DNA of 9,284 nt, from positions 1-9,284 of the forward strand of contig JAEYWD010000093.1 of NCBI GenBank assembly GCA_023429135.1. The letters are read 5' to 3'. Shown in pieces: positions 1-6,469 of the stretch. This DNA is from Bacteroidota bacterium. Its GTDB lineage: Bacteria; Bacteroidota; Bacteroidia; Bacteroidales; JAAUTT01. Position numbers and translations under genes: made by a program. Position 1 is the first letter of the stretch, and each line of letters opens with the position of its first letter. The notes beneath the pieces were generated by a model that saw only the letters and a list, made by a program, of their open reading frames with translations, was not told the DNA's origin and made no database searches.

Positions 1-40
1 TTTACCCCCGCAGTAGCCCGATCTATTATTTTTAGCAAAT

Positions 41-95
41 TTTCAGGAAGCCTTGAATTTTTGGTCCTTTTGTTTCAAGACAAAAGGACGAAAGA
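41..95. repeat. Intergenic hairpin within a probable Bacteroidota interspersed repeat
   Basis: Positions 64-73 (GTCCTTTTGT) and 80-89 (ACAAAAGGAC) are perfect reverse complements, giving a 10-bp stem with the 6-nt loop TTCAAG. The flank GCCTTGAATTTTTG at about 50-63 belongs to the same pattern. Read on the minus strand, the stretch (an ACAAAAGGAC-type arm, then a tract ending in TCAAGGC) resembles a short element I remember in many intergenic regions of Bacteroidota genomes. That recollection is not checked here, and the outer limits of the element are uncertain. It may extend left to the window edge. No T-run follows the stem on either strand, so a simple intrinsic terminator is less likely. 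Confidence 0.5.
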
Positions 96-167
96 TACAT
101 ATTATCAGTTGGTTCCCTGTCATTACCGCATTATGCGCCAAATTTTTTTTGGGACCCTCTCTACTTA

Positions 168-235
168 TGACAGATTTAGGTAAGAAACTGTTAGTTAGTA
201 ATTTATTTTTAAGCCTATATAAAACCTAAATGTCA
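168..235. repeat. Bulged inverted repeat with a 44-nt loop
   Basis: The left arm at 168-180 (TGAC, AG bulge, ATTTAGG) pairs with the right arm at 225-235 (CCTAAATGTCA). This gives 11 pairs interrupted by one 2-nt bulge, with 44 AT-rich nucleotides between the arms. It lies in the non-coding stretch 1-297. It could be a mobile-element footprint, a structured RNA or chance; nothing in the sequence decides. Confidence 0.3.
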
Positions 236-258
236 AGATTCGGGACCGGCCTTCAGAA

Positions 259-283
259 AATGGCGTTAGGAGTAAATGCCATT
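259..283 (-). terminator. Weak candidate intrinsic terminator of the vWA-SIMPL-EF-hand operon
   Basis: AATGGC (259-264) and GCCATT (278-283) form a 6-bp stem that three further inner pairs can extend, one of them G-T. On the minus strand the hairpin starts about 14 nt after the stop codon of the EF-hand-like gene and runs into TTTTCT. Position and orientation suit an operon end. The stem is only moderately stable and the T-run is short, so termination may be partial. Confidence 0.4.
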
Positions 284-297
284 ACAAACATAAGGAC

Positions 298-927
298 CTA
301 CCTATCCCATACTTCAATCCTCTTCCCCAGCTTCAACGTGTTTAAAACCAGTTTCATATAATAAAAATCTTTGTCACGGGAATTAAAATTGCGGTCGTTG
401 TTCTGGTCCCGCTGCATCTTAATCAGAGCAAACCCTTGTTTGTCGTATATTTCAAGCGTAAGAATATTTTCATTGGCAGGAGTAACGGCCTGCAGGTTCT
501 CTCCATATTTATCCGAAACATACAGAACTGCGGGATCGCTGTCGTTTATGCGCCCACTCCGGTTGTAATCGGCGGGTTTGACAAAATAAAAGAGCCATTT
601 GCAACTGGAATCGAGCTCCTGCCTGAGTATGCGATTCTGCGGAGAATACACCTGGTTAAAACCTCTGATAAACGTATCGTGGGGGAAAAGCCTCCGGGCG
701 GAATCGGTCCGTACATTGTAAAAAATAATATTGGCATAATAACGGTTCCACAATGCAAGTTTATTGGCCGACAGCATCTCTTCGTTATAACTTACAGGTA
801 TCATAACCGAAGAGGCGCTGTCGGCTATGATGGGATTCTCGAAATAGCGCGGAAGTTTATCGCTTTTCTGCGCCAATCCTGAAGCTACATTGGCTACAAA
901 AAGCAAAACAATTATATTTCTTTTCAT
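298..927 (-). CDS. Small exported protein with two EF-hand-like loops, function unknown
   Basis: This 209-residue protein starts with an N-terminal signal peptide (MKRN, a hydrophobic run to about residue 18, then LAQ), so it should be exported to the periplasm or cell surface. I recognise no named family. Two segments fit the acidic DxNxxxxxNxxD spacing of EF-hand or dockerin-type calcium loops. One is residues 120-131 (D120, N122, S124, R126, N128, D131); the other is 174-185 (D174, N176, D178, N180, N182, D185). The second is the better match, because the first has Arg at position 7 and Ser at position 5. The helices that would flank true EF-hands are not obvious, and in dockerins the loops are closer together. 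It is the last gene of a minus-strand operon, 62 nt after the SIMPL gene. The ATG at 925-927 is preceded by AAAGG about 7 nt upstream. Calcium binding is inference. Confidence 0.75.
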   Translation of the reverse strand: MKRNIIVLLFVANVASGLAQKSDKLPRYFENPIIADSASSVMIPVSYNEEMLSANKLALWNRYYANIIFYNVRTDSARRLFPHDTFIRGFNQVYSPQNRILRQELDSSCKWLFYFVKPADYNRSGRINDSDPAVLYVSDKYGENLQAVTPANENILTLEIYDKQGFALIKMQRDQNNDRNFNSRDKDFYYMKLVLNTLKLGKRIEVWDR

Positions 928-989
928 GATTTAACCTTTAACATTTTCTACTATTTAATCCGATTCCTCCAAATCACACCATCCCTTTA

Positions 990-1690
990 CTACCTGATTT
1001 CGAACCTCGCTTTGATTTCATATCGAAGCTTTATCTTCCTGATATTGTTTTCCGGTGAATCGTTCGGACTTACAACCGCATTACTAACCATCGACTGCAT
1101 TGTCCAATAAGGAATTGCTTCGTCCAATTCCACAATCGAAAGGATATCACCTGTTTCCTTGCTAACACTTTGTAAAAGGTATTCCGCTTTTTCCTTGGCA
1201 GCTTTCAACGCTTCTATCTTCACTTGTTTCCGGTAATCGGCTAATCGCGAATTTTTCAAAGATCCAATTTGCATGTAGGCAATACCCTTTGTATTAATGG
1301 TATTTACTATAGAATCAACAATTCCAAAATTGTCCAAATGCAATTCGAACTGTTTTCTAACCAGAAATTCTTTTCCCTTATCGCGGAAGTAATTACCAAC
1401 TTCCTGCACCTGAACTTTATTTTTAGGAATACCTAATTTTAAAAGATACGAAATTAAATTAGCTTGTATCTGCGAAAGCGGCACTTTGGTCTGGTAATCT
1501 TTATATTCAGCTTTTTTTGAAACTCTTCTTTCCAATATTCTTCAATGCCAATGATTAAATGAATTTCATCAGGTTCTACTTCCATTTGAGCGCTCCCGGT
1601 TACCTCAATGTATTTACCGGTTTCAGATGTTTGGGAGCAGACTGTTACAGCACTCCCAAACATCAGGAGCAGAAGATATATATATTTCAT
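990..1690 (-). CDS. SIMPL (DUF541, YggE/BP26-like) periplasmic protein, interrupted by a -1 frameshift
   Basis: Two minus-strand frames together make one 233-residue protein, close to the usual YggE length. The first frame (start 1690) gives a signal peptide (residues 1-20), then the family opening at 28-49 with IEVTGSAQMEVEPDEIHL. It continues to Lys60 and would stop at 1454 after only 78 residues. The second frame resumes at 1511 with AEYKDYQTK and runs to the TAG at 990. It contains the rest of the domain, including the helical KIEALKAAKEKAEYLLQ stretch and the final beta segment ending RFEIR. The join falls on seven A followed by G. One extra A, or a -1 ribosomal slip, restores the full protein. 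SIMPL proteins are periplasmic or outer-membrane proteins linked to oxidative and envelope stress; their biochemical activity is unsettled. The gene begins 12 nt after the vWA stop codon, so the two are co-transcribed. It may be a true mutation, a sequencing error or recoding. Confidence 0.85.
1511..1519 (-). other. A AAA AAG slippery heptamer at the SIMPL frame change
   Basis: On the minus strand the sequence reads CAA AAA AAG CTG in the starting frame. This places the heptamer A AAA AAG (1517-1511) in the phase needed for tandem -1 slippage. Slippage of both tRNAs leads to GCT GAA TAT, which is the frame holding the rest of the SIMPL domain. A AAA AAG is the heptamer used by Escherichia coli dnaX. 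A purine-rich GGAAAGAAGAG lies just upstream, where dnaX has its Shine-Dalgarno-like stimulator. I see no strong hairpin shortly downstream, only a 4-bp AAAG/CTTT pair, which weakens the recoding case. Confidence 0.5.
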
Positions 1691-1702
1691 CTGTTCATTT
1701 TT

Positions 1703-2875
1703 TTAAAATGTAAAACTCTTTGCTTTGGCCTGGCCCCGTATTGACTCCAGCAGTGCTCCTTCCAGCATATTTTCTCCGACGGTATTTTTCTGCTGCTGTG
1801 CCAGATAGACTTCCCTCTTTTTATTCAATTCGCTTATCTGCTTGTTTATCTGTTCACGCTCGGCCGATTTTTTTGCAATATAAGCCTTTCGCTGAGGTTC
1901 GTCCATTTTCTTCATCTCCTCAGGAAGCTGTTCGCTTTCCACTTTGGCCATGTCGAACTCTTTCTCTTTGCTGGCATCCACCAGATCCCACGAGGTGTTT
2001 TTATATACATGCGAGCTTTTCGATACGGTGCGTTTTACTGCGTTGCCCGTTCCGTAGGTGCTGGCGTTGGCATCCTGCTTCGATTGAAGCATCATCTTTT
2101 CTTTTCCGGTGGAACCATAATATATATATGTGCTGTTCAGTTTATCGTTTAATGCAACAATATCTTTGTCGTAAGGAGTTTCAATATACACCGTTTTGCG
2201 GTCCTGCTCGATACTCGAATAGTTGCCGCTGGTTAAAATGGCTCCGTCTTTCCATTTTGTGGAGATGCCTTCATCAAAGTTTCCGCAGAAAATGGTATTC
2301 ACAATCACCCCTTTCGATTTGGCCAGGGTGCACGACTTCCGGAAATCTACATTACCTTGGGTGAATGGCTCGTTGCCTGCAATAAATATAACCTGGTAAT
2401 CGTTGCTGGTGGTACTCCATTGCAATTCTTTAAGGGCGGTCTGTATCACATGGCCACAGAATTCCTGTCCGCCGTTGGTTTTGAGCGAAAACAGATCTTC
2501 AGAAATCTGATCAAGATCGTTGGTTAGCGGGGTTACCATCCGGATGTATCCTTCGGTGGGTGTGAGACCGCTGTTACCATATTCGTAAAGGGCAATCCGG
2601 AGTTCGGGTTTGGTATTGTCGCATTTGGCTTTGGCAAGCTCGTTTACAATGCTCCAGAGCTGCGACTTCGCCTGATCAATCAACCCGTCCATGCTGTTGC
2701 TGGTGTCGAGCAAAATGGCCAGTTTTATGCTGCGCGAAGCAGTAGGCGCTGGTTGCAGAGTTGTTTCCTGCTGGGAAACTGTAGGTTGTGAGCTGCAGTT
2801 GCAAAAGAGGGCCAGAAAAGTGAGCACAATCATTGCTTTCTGACGTACGGTTCTATTAAACGCGATAGGTTTCAT
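1703..2875 (-). CDS. vWA-domain exported protein, possibly a lipoprotein, with degenerate MIDAS
   Basis: I place the start at the ATG at 2873-2875, giving 390 residues. A longer frame to 2947 would put 24 residues in front of the signal peptide and run into the control region. Residues 1-27 form a signal peptide. Cys25 and Cys27 fall where a lipid-modified Cys would be, but neither follows a classical lipobox. A Q/T/P-rich linker follows. The vWA domain spans about 48-230: beta strand KLAILLD, then the metal-site motif D57-T-S59-N-S61, with T133 in LKTNGG. The strand that normally ends in Asp (ITDG) reads IAGNEP here, so the third metal ligand is missing or replaced. From memory, related Bacteroidota proteins share the DTSNSMDG and IAGNEPF wording. 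Residues about 303-362 are charged and helical, probably coiled coil. It is the first gene of the operon with SIMPL. It probably acts as an envelope protein-protein interaction module. Confidence 0.85.
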   Translation of the reverse strand: MKPIAFNRTVRQKAMIVLTFLALFCNCSSQPTVSQQETTLQPAPTASRSIKLAILLDTSNSMDGLIDQAKSQLWSIVNELAKAKCDNTKPELRIALYEYGNSGLTPTEGYIRMVTPLTNDLDQISEDLFSLKTNGGQEFCGHVIQTALKELQWSTTSNDYQVIFIAGNEPFTQGNVDFRKSCTLAKSKGVIVNTIFCGNFDEGISTKWKDGAILTSGNYSSIEQDRKTVYIETPYDKDIVALNDKLNSTYIYYGSTGKEKMMLQSKQDANASTYGTGNAVKRTVSKSSHVYKNTSWDLVDASKEKEFDMAKVESEQLPEEMKKMDEPQRKAYIAKKSAEREQINKQISELNKKREVYLAQQQKNTVGENMLEGALLESIRGQAKAKSFTF

Positions 2876-2913
2876 AACAAATAGTTTAAAGTGAATAACT
2901 GAATTTGCCGGGA

Positions 2914-2947
2914 TAAAAGTAACGGAAGAAAAAATGATGTAAAACAA
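2914..2947 (-). promoter_or_regulatory. Candidate Bacteroidota-type promoter for the vWA-SIMPL operon
   Basis: On the minus strand TACTTTTA (2921-2914) differs at one position from the Bacteroidota -7 consensus TAnnTTTG. A TTG (2947-2945) lies 23 nt upstream as a possible -33 element; the usual spacing is about 19-21, so it is slightly long. Transcription would begin near 2907, about 30 nt before the ATG. The phased 9-bp repeats sit immediately upstream of this TTG, where an activator would bind. Confidence 0.35.
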
Positions 2948-2948
2948 C

Positions 2949-2999
2949 CACTTAGTGTATGCGACACCTCACTTGGTGAAATATACTTCTCACCGGGTG
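2949..2999. promoter_or_regulatory. Three 9-bp operator-like repeats with exact 21-bp period (candidate LytTR sites)
   Basis: CACTTAGTG (2949-2957), CACTTGGTG (2970-2978) and CACCGGGTG (2991-2999) share the pattern CACnnnGTG. Their starts are exactly 21 bp apart, with 12-bp spacers, so all lie on one face of the helix. The second and third are extended to TCACnnGGTGAAAT. LytTR-domain regulators such as AgrA are known to bind 9-bp imperfect direct repeats separated by about 12-13 bp, and the operon on the right encodes a LytTR regulator. The array lies directly upstream of the proposed vWA-operon promoter and about 60 bp upstream of the kinase-operon promoter. The geometry is seen; the binding protein is inferred. 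The sequence itself does not match the classical LytTR consensus well. Confidence 0.6.
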
Positions 3000-3057
3000 A
3001 AATGGATTTCTGGCACCTAAAAAATCAATGAAATCAACTGGTTACAAGCACCGCACC

Positions 3058-3089
3058 TTGCTTTTATTGGAAATAAGTTTTTACATTTA
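3058..3089 (+). promoter_or_regulatory. Candidate promoter for the two-component operon
   Basis: TTG (3058-3060) is followed after 21 nt by TACATTTA (3082-3089), one mismatch from the Bacteroidota -7 consensus TAnnTTTG. The predicted start of transcription is near 3095, leaving a very short leader before the ATG at 3105. Confidence 0.4.
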
Positions 3090-3104
3090 CCAAAAAGAAT
3101 AACG

Positions 3105-5063
3105 ATGCAAACCGGTTTGCGCATAAAGGTGCTTTTACTTTTCCTGGCAGCGGGTTTCAGCCTGAATGCCCAGAAATCCTCTTTTTCGAAAGTAAAAGTA
3201 TCGCGTACCGACGACATAAAACCCCTTCTCGATTCGGCCAGGCGACACATGCATACCCATCCGGCAAAAGCGTTTGATTATGTTGAAAAAGCCCTGGCGC
3301 AGAGCATCAAAAACAACGATAAAAGCTCAGAGGGACTTTGTTATCAAACCCTGGGAATTATTAATAGCGAGCTGGGTCAGCCCGATCTGGCACTTCCCTA
3401 TTTTCAACGTGCCATCAACATTTTTTCAGGTTTGAAAGAAGATATGATGCTGAATGAAACCTATCTGCATGTCGGTAATGCTCACGCCAAACAGGGAAAT
3501 ACTTCTGCTGCACTTGAAAATTACAACCGCTATCTCCGCTTCGCATCAAAAAAAGGAAGCTCCCTCCAGCGCAAGCAGGTACGGTATAAAATTGCGGAGA
3601 CCTATTATGCGGCTGGCGATTATTCGCAGGCTTTGCGAATTTATAACGAACTGAAGCGCGAAGAGGAAAAAGACGGCAATCAGGCCGGATTAACGGAAGT
3701 ACAAAACCGGATAGGTCTTATTTACCAGGAAACCAACCAAAGCGGGAAAGCGCTCGATGCTTACCAGAAGTCGGAAGAAATGGCAAAGAACACCAACGAT
3801 GTTGATAACCTCTCCAATTCGCTCAAACAGCAAAGTGCACTCTACCGTAGTAATCGGCAGTACGATCGCGAACTTGACAAACGACAGGAAATTATCGATC
3901 TTCAGGAAAGTGACAACAAGGAAGTAGCTACACAAAACCTTGAAATTGGTATCTCGTATATGACCCAGAATTTGCCCGGGCGTGCAATCCCGTATATCAG
4001 CAAGAGTATTGAAATTGCTGAAAAGGAAGGCGACCTGCTGCAAAAGGGTGAAGCGCTGCAGAACCTCTCGGCGGCATACAGCGCAAGGGGTCAGTTCGAC
4101 AAGGCCCTGGAGATTTACCGGAAGTATGTTGAAACGGTAGATGCCATTTACAAACAGAAGGAAGAGGAAAACAAAGCCAATATGCTGCTTACCACCACGC
4201 TAAACCGGAAAATACAGCGTCTCGACCTCATTGAGAAAGAACTCGATATCAGCAACAAAACCGTGGAACTTCTGAAACACGAGCAACAGGTAAGCCGCCA
4301 GGAGCTTAAAGCACGGAAGATATTCAACATCTCCTTGATATCAGTGTTTGTTGTACTCTCGGTTGCATTGTTTCTGGTATACCGGAGTAGTCTCCAGAAA
4401 CGCAGGGCCAACCAGTTGCTGGCTTTGAAATCGTTACGCAGCCAGATGAACCCGCATTTTATCTATAACTCGCTCAATTCGGTCAATAACTTTATTTCGC
4501 GAAACGACGAACGGGCAGCGAACAAATACCTGTCGGAGTTCTCGCTGCTGATGCGCGCTGTTATGGATAATTCGAAGCACGATTTTGTAAGCCTCTCGAA
4601 CGAAATTCAGATCCTGAACCGTTACCTGCTTTTGGAACATTCGCGATTCGGCGATAAATTCGATTATTCGATCGAAGTCGCTGCGGAAATTGATGCCGAC
4701 AATATCCCTGTGCCGCCGATGCTGATACAACCTTTTGTCGAAAATGCCATCTGGCATGGTTTGCGATATCTCGACACCAAAGGCCTTTTAAAAATTTCGA
4801 TGATGATGGAAGACGACAATCTGATAGTTACCATTGCCGATAATGGAATAGGGCGCAAAAAATCGGAAGAGATAAAAACCCGGTTCCAGAAAGAGCATGT
4901 TTCCACAGGAATGCGCAATGTACAAAGCAGAGCCGACATAATAAATGAACTGTACAAAATTAAAATTGGCGTAGTGGTTACCGATCCGCCAGAAGAAAAC
5001 TCCACAGGTACCATCGTGAGAATCACCATACCCATAAATAAAAAGACTTTAACCAACACCTGA
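3105..5063 (+). CDS. TPR-containing LytS-family sensor histidine kinase
   Basis: This 652-residue inner-membrane sensor kinase starts with a signal peptide (1-22, ending LNAQ). About six tetratricopeptide repeats follow, at roughly 76-109, 116-149, 156-189, 196-229, 277-310 and 316-349, and are predicted to be periplasmic. A charged coiled-coil stretch (about 350-405) leads to one membrane helix at about 408-427. The cytoplasmic His_kinase domain (PF06580 type) carries the phospho-acceptor H451 in QMNPHFIYNSLNSV. The ATPase domain has N547 in the N box (FVENAIWHGL), the G1 motif D579-NGIG, and a G2-like TGMRNVQSR near 601-609. All key residues look intact. The TPRs probably sense a periplasmic protein or peptide signal, which is unknown. 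The stop codon overlaps the start of the response regulator gene (TGATG), so the pair is translationally coupled. The start ATG is followed at once by the signal peptide. Confidence 0.95.
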   Translation: MQTGLRIKVLLLFLAAGFSLNAQKSSFSKVKVSRTDDIKPLLDSARRHMHTHPAKAFDYVEKALAQSIKNNDKSSEGLCYQTLGIINSELGQPDLALPYFQRAINIFSGLKEDMMLNETYLHVGNAHAKQGNTSAALENYNRYLRFASKKGSSLQRKQVRYKIAETYYAAGDYSQALRIYNELKREEEKDGNQAGLTEVQNRIGLIYQETNQSGKALDAYQKSEEMAKNTNDVDNLSNSLKQQSALYRSNRQYDRELDKRQEIIDLQESDNKEVATQNLEIGISYMTQNLPGRAIPYISKSIEIAEKEGDLLQKGEALQNLSAAYSARGQFDKALEIYRKYVETVDAIYKQKEEENKANMLLTTTLNRKIQRLDLIEKELDISNKTVELLKHEQQVSRQELKARKIFNISLISVFVVLSVALFLVYRSSLQKRRANQLLALKSLRSQMNPHFIYNSLNSVNNFISRNDERAANKYLSEFSLLMRAVMDNSKHDFVSLSNEIQILNRYLLLEHSRFGDKFDYSIEVAAEIDADNIPVPPMLIQPFVENAIWHGLRYLDTKGLLKISMMMEDDNLIVTIADNGIGRKKSEEIKTRFQKEHVSTGMRNVQSRADIINELYKIKIGVVVTDPPEENSTGTIVRITIPINKKTLTNT

Positions 5064-5815
5064 TGCAAACCCATTTAAGAGCCGTTATTGTAGAAGATGA
5101 AGAAGTGAGCCGTGAAACATTGCGCAACTACCTCACCAAATACTGTCCCGATGTACAGGTAGTTGCCGAGGCTGCCAATGTAAAGGAAGGCATTGCTGAA
5201 ATAAGCCGGCATAAACCCGATGTTGTTTTCCTCGATGTGGAAATGCCTTATGGAAATGCTTTCGATTTGCTGGAAAGCATCGACGAAATTACTTTCGAAA
5301 CTGTTTTTGTGACCGCCTACAGCAACTATGCCGTACAGGCGCTGAATTTCAGTGCTGCCTATTATATTCTGAAACCCGTGGATATTGATGAACTGGTAAA
5401 GGCCGTGGAACGGATCAAAGAGAACATCCTGAAAAACAAAGAACTTCTTCACACACGGGTACTTATCGAAAATATTAAGATCGAAAACAAACAGCTTCAG
5501 AAAGTGGTACTGCCGCTGATCGACGGGTTTGAAGTGGTACGGGTAAGCGATATCATCCGGTGCGAAGCCAGCGATAATTTTACAAGGTTTCACCTGGTGA
5601 ATGGGCGAAAGCTGCTGATATGCCGGACACTAAAATTTTACGAAACCCTGCTGGAGCATTACGATTTTATCCGTGTCCACAAATCCCACCTTATCAACAT
5701 TCAGCATATTGTTCAATACAAGAAAGGCAAAGGCGGACAGGCAATTATGGCCGACGGAGCCAGTGTGGATATATCGGCAAACCAGAGGGACAGTTTACTG
5801 GATAGGTTCAGGTAG
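5063..5815 (+). CDS. LytTR-family response regulator (REC-LytTR)
   Basis: This 250-residue cytoplasmic transcription regulator partners the kinase directly upstream. The receiver domain (about 5-122) has acidic residues E11 and D12, the phosphorylation site D58 in FLDVEMP, T84 in VTAYS and K104 in LKPVD, so it should be phosphorylated normally. A linker with heptad-like character (about 122-146) leads to the LytTR DNA-binding domain (about 147-248). This includes the family hallmarks VVRVSDIIRCEASDNFT, the RTLKFYETLL helix and FIRVHKSHLINI. The ATG shares one base with the kinase stop (TGATG). LytTR proteins bind pairs of 9-bp direct repeats, and an array of that geometry lies at 2949-2999, so activation of the divergent vWA operon and possible self-regulation are reasonable inferences. 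Its stop is 15 nt from the convergent lipoprotein gene. Confidence 0.95.
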   Translation: MQTHLRAVIVEDEEVSRETLRNYLTKYCPDVQVVAEAANVKEGIAEISRHKPDVVFLDVEMPYGNAFDLLESIDEITFETVFVTAYSNYAVQALNFSAAYYILKPVDIDELVKAVERIKENILKNKELLHTRVLIENIKIENKQLQKVVLPLIDGFEVVRVSDIIRCEASDNFTRFHLVNGRKLLICRTLKFYETLLEHYDFIRVHKSHLINIQHIVQYKKGKGGQAIMADGASVDISANQRDSLLDRFR

Positions 5816-5830
5816 GAAAGCGAACTTTCT

Positions 5831-6469
5831 CTAATCCCCCACATCGCCCAGAAACACCTCCCATACATCCCTGAAGGAGCCACCAAAGTCTTTTGTAGCC
5901 TTCTTCAGAACAATATTAACCATCACATCTTTTGGATAGAGGGTTTTGACGTTGGCGGTAGGTTCCATCTGAAAATAAATAATTCCCTGGTATTTGTTTT
6001 TATCCGCTAAAGTTAGGGGCTGTTTAACCGAAGACTCCGAAATTTTTAGTTTTAATGGTAAAAATCCGTTATTCAATAGCGTATCGGCAAACTGAGAAAC
6101 TGTTAACCGGAAAGGTTTGATATCCGGTAATATTAAAGAAATCTGATTATTAGCGGGGTTCTCAAAATTCTCAAGCAACATGGTTTTTGCCTGGGTCCGG
6201 AATGAGGATTCGTTTTTTGGGTTAGAGAGTATCTCAATCAAATCCATTACATCGTGAAGCTTTTGAATGGCTCTGTTCTCAAAGGCCCTTAGGTTGGCCT
6301 CCGAAAGGCTGTCCGACTGAAAAGTCTCCTCCAACGAAATACTGTCGGAAGTGGCAGCTTCTTCCAAAGCGTAATCCTGATATGCTTCCTGGTTTCCTGC
6401 CTTGCACGACAACAGCAGCAAAAGAACCACCATCAACAACGTTGAGTTTATGGAATACAGATGCTTCAT
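5831..6469 (-). CDS. Lipoprotein of unknown function
   Basis: This 212-residue protein has a clear lipoprotein signal peptide: a hydrophobic run at about 10-20, then the lipobox L19-L20-S21-C22. It should be lipid-anchored facing the periplasm or cell surface. After a Glu/Ser-rich acidic linker (about 25-60), a helical segment and a mixed alpha/beta C-terminal half follow. I recognise no domain. The ATG overlaps the stop of the upstream membrane-protein gene in an ATGA arrangement, so synthesis is translationally coupled and the two products probably act together. The 3' end converges on the response regulator gene with only 15 nt between stop codons. Confidence 0.8.
   Translation of the reverse strand: MKHLYSINSTLLMVVLLLLLSCKAGNQEAYQDYALEEAATSDSISLEETFQSDSLSEANLRAFENRAIQKLHDVMDLIEILSNPKNESSFRTQAKTMLLENFENPANNQISLILPDIKPFRLTVSQFADTLLNNGFLPLKLKISESSVKQPLTLADKNKYQGIIYFQMEPTANVKTLYPKDVMVNIVLKKATKDFGGSFRDVWEVFLGDVGD

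Noticed and set aside
990..1535. An independent 181-residue gene starting at an internal TTG (1533-1535)
   Set aside because: The first codons of this frame are out of register with the SIMPL domain, and its sequence continues the upstream SIMPL frame. It is the downstream half of a frameshifted gene.
1720..2364. Long plus-strand frame opposite the vWA gene, and similar antisense frames elsewhere
   Set aside because: These have Cys/Arg/Pro-rich or otherwise unnatural sequences, match no family and lie wholly opposite strongly supported genes.
2876..2947. Longer start for the vWA gene giving 24 extra residues
   Set aside because: The extension precedes a normal signal peptide beginning MKPIAFNRT and would overlap the proposed promoter. 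The ATG at 2873-2875 fits better.
5591..5602. CACCTGGTGAAT inside the response regulator gene, similar to the operator repeats
   Set aside because: It is a single copy within well-constrained coding sequence (FHLVNG), with no phased partner and no promoter nearby.
5816..5829. GAAAG-CGAA-CTTTC hairpin between the convergent response regulator and lipoprotein genes
   Set aside because: The stem has only five AT-rich pairs and no T-run, too weak to call a terminator.
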